Source: Elusimicrobiota bacterium
Lineage (GTDB): Bacteria > Elusimicrobiota > Elusimicrobia > F11
Assembly: GCA_022709485.1 (NCBI GenBank)
Contig: JAKLIS010000070.1
Coordinates: forward strand, 1-6,885
Reading direction: 5' to 3'
Length of the DNA stretch: 6,885 nt
Position numbers and translations under genes: made by a program. This document shows, piece by piece, positions 1-5,206 of this stretch. Under the pieces are notes generated by a model. That model was not told the DNA's origin. It searched no databases and saw only the letters and a list, made by a program, of their open reading frames with translations. Position 1 is the first letter of the stretch; the number at the start of each line of letters is the position of its first letter.

Positions 1-312
1 GACAACAGCAAAAACATAGCAAGACCATGCAGTTTCTAAAAAACGGAAAACATGAAGTTTCTATTCTCTTGCAACATGTTTTTCTTAGACGAGCGAGATA
101 ATTCAAATTCTTGCGGGGGAAATAAAAATTTAGGGACGACGTTTATGGCCCTCTTTCTGAAACCATCGGTAAATTCGCTATGGATTAAAATTGTGACAAG
201 GTTTAAATTAAAATTCTAAACTCCTTCAAGGCTCTAATTAAATTTTGTCTTTCCTTTTGATGAAAGTCCCCAGATTTTCATTTGAGTCCTGGAGAATATT
301 TGAGGAGAATCG
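1..312. other. Upstream region without a convincing gene
   Basis: No supportable complete gene was found here on either strand. One + frame is open from base 3 to a TAA at 99-101 (32 codons, with an internal ATG at 27). It could be the tail of a gene entering from the left, but its residues match no family I recognise and it is too short to call. The rest is AT-rich. A weak stem (ATGAAA at 260-265 with TTTCAT at 276-281) lies in the presumed leader of the methyltransferase gene. A candidate promoter is listed separately. Confidence 0.5.
193..222 (+). promoter_or_regulatory. Candidate sigma70-type promoter for the methyltransferase gene
   Basis: GTGACA (5 of 6 to the -35 consensus) is followed after 18 bases by TAAACT (4 of 6 to the -10 consensus). 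This would start transcription near 229 and give a leader of about 84 bases before the ATG at 313. The surroundings are very AT-rich, so a chance match is quite possible. Confidence 0.25.
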
Positions 313-1062
313 ATGTTTCGTGACAATGTTGTCGTGGGTTCTACTAGCCGCCTTAAGTTTGTTAATCATAATGAAAGTTATGGCCGCCATATATTGGCCG
401 AGAGTTTGAGTGGGAAGAATATTCAAAGATGTTTAGATATTGGATGCGGAAAAGGGGACGATCTAGAAATAGTCAAAAAAATCAATCCAGGAGCGGAGCT
501 TCATGGGATTGATTTTGGAGAATGGAACCGGACCGATCTCGAATCGAAAGGGATCGCTGTCATTTCAATAAATATTGAAAAAGAAGCGCTCCCTTTTCCA
601 GATGAGTATTTTGATTTCATCATCATTAATCAAACCCTCGAACACACAAAAGAAATTTATTGGATTAATCATGAGGTTTTTCGCTGTCTTAAAATTGGAG
701 GAGAGTTGTTTTTAGGGGTTCCCAATGTCTTGTCTTTTCATAACAGAATCTTGGGATTATTCGGGACTCATCCAACAAATTGCAAGATGATCTCGGCGCA
801 TATCCGCCCTTTTTCCAAAAAGGATTTTTGTTTGTTTTACAATACGGTTGGAAAGGATTTCGTCTCCATAGAAAGGTTTTGGGGAGCTCAGTTCTATCCG
901 TTTCCTCCCATAGTTTCTCGAGCCCTGGCATCGGTATTGCCCTCTTGTTGTTTTTCAATTTTTTTCTTATTAAAAAAAATTGGCCAATATAGTAATCAAT
1001 TTCTTCTGTGGCCCAAGAAAAGCAATCTCGAAACCAACTTTTTCCTAGGCGGCCAAAGGTGA
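313..1062 (+). CDS. Class I SAM-dependent methyltransferase
   Basis: This 249-residue protein has a Rossmann-type methyltransferase fold of the Methyltransf_11/23 kind. Motif I is LDIGCGKGD (residues 41-49). The acidic residue after strand 2 is D67 in GIDFGE. The strand-4 region is FDFIIINQTLEH (100-111), and LKIGGELFLGVPN (126-138) is the typical post-core strand. HIRPFSKKDF (163-172) resembles the H-R-F/T segment common in small-molecule and glycan-modifying methyltransferases, and a hydrophobic stretch lies around 202-220. The ATG at 313 is the only start after the in-frame TGA at 301, and GAGGAG at 302-307 is a good ribosome binding site. The acceptor cannot be read from the sequence. The domain style suggests a sugar, lipid or quinone-like small molecule rather than DNA or rRNA, but that is inference. 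Codon use is more AT-rich than in the genes to the right. Confidence 0.85.
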   Translation: MFRDNVVVGSTSRLKFVNHNESYGRHILAESLSGKNIQRCLDIGCGKGDDLEIVKKINPGAELHGIDFGEWNRTDLESKGIAVISINIEKEALPFPDEYFDFIIINQTLEHTKEIYWINHEVFRCLKIGGELFLGVPNVLSFHNRILGLFGTHPTNCKMISAHIRPFSKKDFCLFYNTVGKDFVSIERFWGAQFYPFPPIVSRALASVLPSCCFSIFFLLKKIGQYSNQFLLWPKKSNLETNFFLGGQR

Positions 1063-1081
1063 GAATAATTTAACGTGGGAA

Positions 1082-1107
1082 GCTCTAATCTTATTCATTA
1101 TTAGGGC
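1082..1107 (+). terminator. Weak hairpin after the methyltransferase gene
   Basis: GCTCTAAT (1082-1089) pairs with ATTAGGGC (1100-1107) over 8 bp, including one G-T pair, around a 10-base loop. Only a short T run (1113-1116) follows, and it is separated from the stem. It may be a weak transcription end or a 3' mRNA hairpin, in the expected place 20 bases after the stop codon. Confidence 0.3.
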
Positions 1108-1161
1108 AAATAATTTTAACGCATAGCTCTCTTTTTAAGAGCGGAGTTTAATGACAATTAT

Positions 1162-1235
1162 CGGGGTGTAGCTCAGGTGGCTAGAGCGCTTGCTTTGGGA
1201 GCAAGAGGTCGCTGGTTCAAATCCAGTCACCCCGA
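1162..1235 (+). tRNA. tRNA-Pro, anticodon UGG
   Basis: All four arms can be folded by hand. The acceptor CGGGGTG (1162-1168) pairs with CACCCCG (1228-1234), with discriminator A1235. The D stem is GCTC/GAGC (1171-1174, 1184-1187). The anticodon stem CTTGC/GCAAG (1189-1193, 1201-1205) encloses the loop TTTGGGA, giving anticodon TGG (1196-1198), which reads CCA and other CCN codons. The T stem GCTGG/CCAGT (1211-1215, 1223-1227) encloses TTCAAAT. A C1-G72 first pair is usual for bacterial tRNA-Pro. No CCA follows base 1235, so the 3' end must be added by tRNA nucleotidyltransferase. It appears to be a lone tRNA gene, and there is no sign here of an integrase or a duplicated 3' end that would mark it as an attachment site. 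Confidence 0.96.
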
Positions 1236-1306
1236 GAACCTGAGTATATTCTGGAGTGTGTATCAAATTTTGATTTCATTTGTACTAGTTGTTGAGGGCC
1301 GTCGGG

Positions 1307-1336
1307 GCTTCAAAATTTTAATTTGAAGCGAGTTTT
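1307..1336 (+). terminator. Hairpin between tRNA-Pro and the SEC-C gene
   Basis: GCTTCAAA (1307-1314) and TTTGAAGC (1322-1329) form a perfect 8-bp stem with a 7-base loop, followed by GAG and TTTT (1333-1336). It most likely ends the tRNA-Pro transcript. It lies only 23 bases before the SEC-C start codon, so it could instead work as a leader hairpin if transcription continues from the tRNA. The T run is short for a strong terminator. Confidence 0.5.
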
Positions 1337-1359
1337 AGTAAATAGATAAAGGAGCTTAT

Positions 1360-1662
1360 ATGGCAACAGATATTGGAAGAAATGATCCCTGCCATTGTGG
1401 ATCGGGGAAAAAATACAAAAAGTGCCACCTCGAGAAGGACCAAATTCTTGATCAGAAGAAAAGGCAGGAAGCCGCTTTGAATGCGGCAAAGGTGGCTGAG
1501 GAAAAGGAACAAGCAAAAGAAAAGACATCTCAACCCAGCGGACCTAAAAAGGAACCGCCGATTGAAAAGAAAAAAGGATGGTTTCAGAAGGTGGCCGGGA
1601 AGGTGGATTTCATTAAAAATATATCTTCTCGACGAAATATCCCACAGAACAAGGGCGGTTGA
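1360..1662 (+). CDS. Small SEC-C motif protein
   Basis: This is a 100-residue protein. Its N-terminus carries a textbook SEC-C zinc motif, GRNDPCHCGSGKKYKKCH (residues 6-23), with ligands C11, C13, C22 and H23. The same motif forms the C-terminal tail of SecA, where it binds zinc and contacts SecB and the ribosome, and it also occurs in many uncharacterised proteins. Residues 24-57 are highly charged, rich in Lys, Glu, Gln and Ala, and likely helical. The remainder is a basic, Pro/Lys-rich tail with a short aromatic segment (GWFQKVAG, 73-80). No catalytic domain is present. The ATG at 1360 is the only start after the TAA at 1339, and AAAGGAG (1348-1354) sits 5 bases before it. The gene stands alone between a hairpin and a strong terminator. 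A ribosome-, Sec- or nucleic-acid-binding accessory role is possible but unproven. Confidence 0.85.
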   Translation: MATDIGRNDPCHCGSGKKYKKCHLEKDQILDQKKRQEAALNAAKVAEEKEQAKEKTSQPSGPKKEPPIEKKKGWFQKVAGKVDFIKNISSRRNIPQNKGG

Positions 1663-1687
1663 TCTTTTTTCTTATTGCATCAAAAGA

Positions 1688-1717
1688 GCCCGAATTGGTG
1701 TTCGGGCATGATTTTTT
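1688..1717 (+). terminator. Intrinsic terminator of the SEC-C gene
   Basis: GCCCGAA (1688-1694) pairs with TTCGGGC (1701-1707) in a 7-bp GC-rich stem with a 6-base loop. After ATGA comes TTTTTT (1712-1717), with a further T-rich run beyond. The position, 26 bases past the stop codon, is typical of rho-independent termination. Confidence 0.85.
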
Positions 1718-1886
1718 CTTTAAATTTTTTTTTCAAAAATGGGGAAAGTTTTAAGAAGTCATTGGTAATCATAAGGATTCGGGACTAAATAAATCTTTTT
1801 TCTTCTTCCAAACAACTCATTTATTTTTTAATATCTTTTTCTAATCCTGACTCATAATCATCTCAGCGGTGTTCCGAAGTGAGTGG

Positions 1887-1903
1887 TTTTAGGTTCTAAA
1901 AGG
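1887..1903 (+). promoter_or_regulatory. Hairpin over the ribosome binding site of the DUF4912 fusion gene
   Basis: TTTTAG (1887-1892) and CTAAAA (1896-1901) form a 6-bp inverted repeat around GTT. The right arm overlaps AAAAGG (1898-1903), the only Shine-Dalgarno-like stretch before the ATG at 1915, and its spacing of 11 bases is already long. If the stem forms in RNA it would reduce initiation. The stem is AT-rich and therefore weak. The 1718-1886 stretch before it is T-rich and shows no convincing promoter. Confidence 0.3.
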
Positions 1904-1914
1904 TTTCTCGCACA

Positions 1915-3339
1915 ATGCAAATTGGAAAAAATAAAAATATTTTTTGGGTTCACCCTAGCTCTGATATTTTTTATCGGAAACAAGGTGAAGTGCATTGTAC
2001 ATCCCCCGTTATTCCCAAACTGACATCGAAGGGAATAAAACTAACCGTCCTCACTTTTTACGATCCGACGCTTTTGCCAAAAACAAAATTGGCCCCATCT
2101 CGCAAGATTGCCTATCAGATTAAGTTAACGGACACGTTTAATGTGGAAATTCTAAAGCTGAGCAAAGGGACTGTGAACCCTGAAATTTACATGGCAAAAG
2201 TTGAGACAAGCGATCCTGCGATTAATAGCGCGGTTTTCGTCAAAGCCGCTATTGATTTCGCCATGAAGCGAAAGAAACCTATCGATATCTTCCACTCCTT
2301 TGGCCAAGAGGGGGCGCTTTTGCCCCTGATGCTTCAATCAATTAATGGTGATGTGGCAAAATTTTATAGCAACACAAAAACCATTTGGACTACCAATGCC
2401 GTTTTCCAAGAAAGATCTTTTCCGCCAGACATTCTTTCTTATTTAGGAATCCCTAAAGAGCTTTACCATCCGGATGGGATTGAGTATTACGGACGCGTGA
2501 GCTTTCTAAAGGCGGGCCTTATATTTTCAGACCTAACCGGGTTTGTGGGGGTGGGGAAAACTCGATCTCAGCAGTTTTTTGTCAATGTCAACGGATTTGG
2601 CGGAGTTCTAGCCGCTCATAAGGATAAAATTAAGCTTTGGCCTTCAGAAAGATCCGTCCAAGCCCATTTGGATGCCTACGAAGAGGTTCTCTCTCGTCCA
2701 AAATCGGAGCCGGTTGTCAATAAGATTATCGAAAAGGTGAGACGGCAAGTCGTGATTCCTCGACCCAGTTACCAGGAGTTATGGGGGCCGGTGCCGGCGC
2801 AAAATTATAATCGAAACCAAATCGGGTTTCTCGTTCAATCTCCAGTTAAGGCATATACTTTTTGGGAATGGATTTATACGGATTTCAAGGATTATGGAGT
2901 TGTCTTAGAGGATTGCGACTCCGGGACGCATCATCTTTTAGGCCGCGGGCTTTCTCCAAAAGGGGACTTTTGGTTCGACGTATCGCCGAACAGGGGATAT
3001 GCCGTTGAACTTTTTGGATGGGACGCCCAAGATAAAGCGCACCTATTGATGCGTTCGCAGGTTGTCCGCACACCGCGTAATTCCATCAGTGATAATCCTA
3101 ACATTGTTTTTGTCGACACACGGTTAAAGAAGCGGTATCGGCTCAAACATCCGATCAGCCTCTTGGAACAAGAGGTTTATTTGGGAGCCAGTGAACGAAG
3201 GTTTCGGGTAAAGAGACCTGTCGGTCTTCTACAACAGGAGGTTGGTCTTGGCGCAAGCGGTGTTTTCAAGGGAGCCAGCGAACAATGGGGTGTATCATCC
3301 CATGGCTTGATGTTCAAGAAGAAAAAGGTGAAAGTATGA
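1915..3339 (+). CDS. Degenerate starch-synthase-like domain fused to DUF4912
   Basis: This is a 474-residue protein. Residues 9-210 resemble the N-terminal half of GT5 glycogen/starch synthase. SIKNE-like conservation is clearest at HPDGIEYYGRVSFLKAGLIF (185-204), which matches the family's G-L-E-F/Y-x-G-x-x-x-F-L-K-A-G-L block, and at DIFHSFGQEGALLP (124-137), which sits where the H-x-H-D-W segment lies. The ADP-glucose-binding K-x-G-G-L is replaced by KQGEV (22-26), the T-x-H-N segment reads TTNAVF (159-164), and the C-terminal catalytic lobe is absent. Residues about 300-395 fit DUF4912: IGFLVQSPVKAYTFWEW, then SPNRGYAVELFGW and RSQVVRTPRNSISDN. The tail holds a tandem repeat. A catalytically dead alpha-glucan-binding or regulatory protein is the best inference. 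ATG 1915 is the only start after the TAA at 1897. Its stop overlaps the branching-enzyme start (ATGA), implying coupled translation and a shared pathway. Confidence 0.75.
   Translation: MQIGKNKNIFWVHPSSDIFYRKQGEVHCTSPVIPKLTSKGIKLTVLTFYDPTLLPKTKLAPSRKIAYQIKLTDTFNVEILKLSKGTVNPEIYMAKVETSDPAINSAVFVKAAIDFAMKRKKPIDIFHSFGQEGALLPLMLQSINGDVAKFYSNTKTIWTTNAVFQERSFPPDILSYLGIPKELYHPDGIEYYGRVSFLKAGLIFSDLTGFVGVGKTRSQQFFVNVNGFGGVLAAHKDKIKLWPSERSVQAHLDAYEEVLSRPKSEPVVNKIIEKVRRQVVIPRPSYQELWGPVPAQNYNRNQIGFLVQSPVKAYTFWEWIYTDFKDYGVVLEDCDSGTHHLLGRGLSPKGDFWFDVSPNRGYAVELFGWDAQDKAHLLMRSQVVRTPRNSISDNPNIVFVDTRLKKRYRLKHPISLLEQEVYLGASERRFRVKRPVGLLQQEVGLGASGVFKGASEQWGVSSHGLMFKKKKVKV
3133..3261 (+). repeat. 22-residue tandem repeat in the tail of the DUF4912 fusion
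   Basis: Residues 407-427 (RYRLKHPISLLEQEVYLGASE) and 429-449 (RFRVKRPVGLLQQEVGLGASG) align without gaps. They share R-x-R-x-K-x-P-x-x-L-L-x-Q-E-V-x-L-G-A-S. A third fragment, FKGASE (451-456), keeps only the end of the unit. The two DNA copies differ at many synonymous positions, so the duplication is old and the protein sequence has been held by selection. Confidence 0.8.
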
Positions 3340-4973
3340 CCGAACCGGTCGGCTATCTGAATATCGTCTTGCATTCCCACCTGCCTTTTGTTCGCCATCC
3401 AGAATACCCTGATTTTCTCGAAGAAGATTGGTTTTATGAAGGGATGGTGGAAACATATGCTCCCCTCCTCATGAGGCTTGAAAAACTAAGGTGGGAGAGA
3501 ATTCCCTTTAGATTGACGATCTCTGTTTCTTCTCCGTTGGCCGGCATGATGAAAGACGGACTGATCCGATCCCGGCTTTTAGACTACATCAACAAAAGGC
3601 TCGAACTTCTTGAAAAAGAGATTTCAGGAAACGAAGGCAGCCATGTCCAAAAAATGGCTGTGTATTATTTCAATGAACTGACCTCTGTCAAAGATTTTAT
3701 ATATAACCGTCATCATGGAAATGTGATTCATAGCTTGAGATCACTCGAAGATTCGGGCCATCTTGAGATCATTACCTGCACCGCCACTCACGGTCTGTTG
3801 CCCCTGGCCGGCGGCATCCCTCCTCGCCGGGCTCAAATACTCACCGCCGTTCGTTCTCATGAAAAGAATTTCGGCAAGAAACCCCGCGGAATTTGGTTGG
3901 CTGAATGCGGTTACGAAGAAGGGATCGATAAACTTTTGGCTGAAGCCGGAATCGAATACTTTTTTGTAGACACGCATGGACTGGTTTTCGGCGACCCGGC
4001 CCCTGTATATGGCGTCTATGCGCCAGTCGTGACGGAATATGGCGTCAGCGTCTTTGGACGGGACCCGGAATCGACCAAGCAGGTTTGGAGCCAAAAAGAA
4101 GGATACCCCGGCGATTTCCAATATCGAGAATTTTATCGGGACCTTGGCCATGACGCGAACTATGAATACATCCGGCCTTATCTTCATTCGGACGGAGTGA
4201 AGAGAAATATCGGCATAAAATATCATCGGATCACGGGCGATGTGGAATTGCATGAAAAACAATATTACGAAGTGGAAAAAGCCACTGAGACGGCAGCCTC
4301 CCACGCGGGAAACTTTTTATTTAATCGCCAGGCTCAGGTTCGTTGGTTGAGGGATAAGACCAAATATCCGCCCATTATCGTGGCGCCTTATGACGCAGAG
4401 TTGTATGGCCATTGGTGGTATGAAGGACCTCAATTTATTGAATTTCTCATCCGGAAAACCGCATGTGATCAAAATGAAGTGGAAATGATCACCGCTTCCG
4501 ATTATTTAGACCGTCATCCCATTCGCCAGCTTCAAAAACCCAATCCTTCCACTTGGGGCGCCGAAGGGCACCATTTGGTTTGGCTAAACGGGTCCAATTG
4601 TTGGATGTACGAACATCAGCATTGGGCGGAAAAAAAGATGGAAGAACTGGCGAATCGGTTTCCTTCCGCCGGGGGGGATCTTAAACGAGCCTTAAATCAA
4701 TTGTTAAGAGAGCTTTTGCTCCTCCAGGCATCCGACTGGGCTTTTATAATTTCAACGGGGACGGATGTGGCCTACGCCACGAAAAGATTCCGCGAGCATC
4801 TGGATTGGTTTAAGAAACTGGCTGAACAAGTCGAATGGAACCGCATTGATTTGGGATTTCTTTCATTTTTGGAAGACCGCAACGGGATTTTCCCCGAGGC
4901 TCAATATTCGGATGTCTTGGCCGGAGAAAACGACATGGAACCGGTGTTTAGTTTCTCAGAATTTTCCGCCTAA
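3336..4973 (+). CDS. GH57 1,4-alpha-glucan branching enzyme
   Basis: This 545-residue protein cuts an alpha-1,4-glucan and transfers the piece to form an alpha-1,6 branch in cytoplasmic glycogen. The conserved GH57 regions are all visible: HSHLPFV (13-19), CTATHGLLPL (148-157), WLAECGYEEG (187-196) with the expected nucleophile E190, APYDAELYGHWWYEGP (350-365) with the expected acid/base D353, and a C-terminal helical DUF1957-type region (about 425-525) with LLLQASDWAF (461-470). The length matches bacterial and archaeal GH57 branching enzymes (about 530-560). I chose ATG 3336 because it gives the usual N-terminus a few residues before the HSHLP motif, has AAGGTG at 3325-3330, and makes an ATGA overlap with the upstream stop. 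An upstream ATG at 3285 would add 17 unrelated residues inside the preceding gene. A GH57 amylase is a less likely alternative, because the DUF1957 region and the Y-D-A-E-L-x-G-H-W-W motif are the branching-enzyme form. It probably acts with the preceding DUF4912 protein. Confidence 0.93.
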   Translation: MTEPVGYLNIVLHSHLPFVRHPEYPDFLEEDWFYEGMVETYAPLLMRLEKLRWERIPFRLTISVSSPLAGMMKDGLIRSRLLDYINKRLELLEKEISGNEGSHVQKMAVYYFNELTSVKDFIYNRHHGNVIHSLRSLEDSGHLEIITCTATHGLLPLAGGIPPRRAQILTAVRSHEKNFGKKPRGIWLAECGYEEGIDKLLAEAGIEYFFVDTHGLVFGDPAPVYGVYAPVVTEYGVSVFGRDPESTKQVWSQKEGYPGDFQYREFYRDLGHDANYEYIRPYLHSDGVKRNIGIKYHRITGDVELHEKQYYEVEKATETAASHAGNFLFNRQAQVRWLRDKTKYPPIIVAPYDAELYGHWWYEGPQFIEFLIRKTACDQNEVEMITASDYLDRHPIRQLQKPNPSTWGAEGHHLVWLNGSNCWMYEHQHWAEKKMEELANRFPSAGGDLKRALNQLLRELLLLQASDWAFIISTGTDVAYATKRFREHLDWFKKLAEQVEWNRIDLGFLSFLEDRNGIFPEAQYSDVLAGENDMEPVFSFSEFSA

Positions 4974-4980
4974 AACGTGA

Positions 4981-5009
4981 TTGCAATTAAGGGGCTTAGT
5001 TCGTAAAAT
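4981..5009 (+). promoter_or_regulatory. Sigma70-type promoter for glnN
   Basis: TTGCAA (4981-4986, 4 of 6 to the -35 consensus) and TAAAAT (5004-5009, 5 of 6 to the -10 consensus) are separated by exactly 17 bases. Transcription would begin near 5016, just at the 5' foot of the first leader hairpin (5017), so the promoter and RNA element fit each other. It lies only 7 bases after the branching-enzyme stop codon. No sigma54-type TGGCAC-N5-TTGC promoter was seen between 4974 and 5206. Confidence 0.55.
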
Positions 5010-5016
5010 TAATTAT

Positions 5017-5058
5017 TCTGCAGTGACGCAGGCGTCGTCAAAAGGGCACTGGGGCCTT
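5017..5058 (+). ncRNA. ANTAR-type two-hairpin antitermination element in the glnN leader
   Basis: P1: TCTGC (5017-5021) pairs with GCAGG (5028-5032) around the hexaloop AGTGAC. P2: AGGGC (5043-5047) pairs with GCCTT (5054-5058) around the hexaloop ACTGGG. The linker is 10 bases. Both loops carry A at position 1 and G at position 4, the known recognition feature of RNA bound by ANTAR-domain antiterminators such as NasR, EutV and AmiR. The 3' arm of P2 is identical to the first five bases of the terminator's 5' arm (5054-5064), so P2 and the terminator exclude each other. Binding of an activated ANTAR protein would hold P2 and allow transcription into glnN. The partner protein is not encoded in this window. 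The fold is a hand prediction; the matching loops, the overlap and the nitrogen-assimilation gene downstream make chance unlikely. Confidence 0.75.
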
Positions 5059-5089
5059 CTCTCCTGAAAGGGGGAGGGGCTTTTTTTTT
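5054..5089 (+). terminator. Intrinsic terminator in the glnN leader (conditional)
   Basis: GCCT and CTCTCC (5054-5064, with one bulged T) pair with GGGGAG and GGGC (about 5071-5080). The loop is TGAAAG or similar, and an uninterrupted run of nine T follows (5081-5089). It is a strong rho-independent terminator 118 bases before the glnN start. It would also end read-through from the branching-enzyme gene. Its 5' arm is shared with hairpin P2, so it is expected to be regulated. Confidence 0.85.
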
Positions 5090-5177
5090 GCCTAGCCTTT
5101 GAACTTCATAAGTTGCCGAAATCTCAACGACGAGAGAAGGATCCCGGGAGTTCGAAACGTCGAAAATTATAGAATGT

Positions 5178-5200
5178 CTAAATTCGAAATTTAGGAGAGG
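5178..5200 (+). promoter_or_regulatory. Inverted repeat abutting the glnN ribosome binding site
   Basis: CTAAATT (5178-5184) and AATTTAG (5188-5194) are perfect inverted 7-base arms around CGA. The right arm runs into the ribosome binding site GGAGAGG (5194-5200), 6 bases before ATG 5207. It could be an operator, a second-level RNA hairpin, or an mRNA-stabilising stem. The rest of 5090-5177 contains a small AACTT-CAT-AAGTT stem (5102-5114) and nothing else I can name. Confidence 0.4.
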
Positions 5201-5206
5201 TCATTT

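Noticed and set aside
3..101. Possible tail of a gene entering from the left edge
   Set aside because: Only 32 codons with no recognisable motif; an open stretch of this length is easily chance.
1162..1235. tRNA-Pro as an integration site for a mobile element
   Set aside because: No integrase, no direct repeat of the tRNA 3' end and no mobile-element gene were seen in the window.
1310..1533. Two - strand open frames over the SEC-C gene
   Set aside because: Both are antisense to the clear SEC-C motif and Lys/Glu-rich region, and neither shows a domain.
3285..3335. A longer start (ATG 3285) for the branching enzyme
   Set aside because: It would add 17 residues unrelated to GH57 and overlap the upstream gene by 55 bases. 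ATG 3336 has a binding site, the ATGA overlap and the expected family N-terminus.
3741..4304. A 187-codon open frame on the - strand
   Set aside because: It lies wholly inside the GH57 gene, has no recognisable domain or binding site, and is a mirror of the coding frame.
4981..5206. Glutamine riboswitch (glnA RNA type) upstream of glnN
   Set aside because: I could not find the conserved sequence blocks of that motif. The two A1/G4 hexaloop hairpins and the terminator overlap fit an ANTAR target better.
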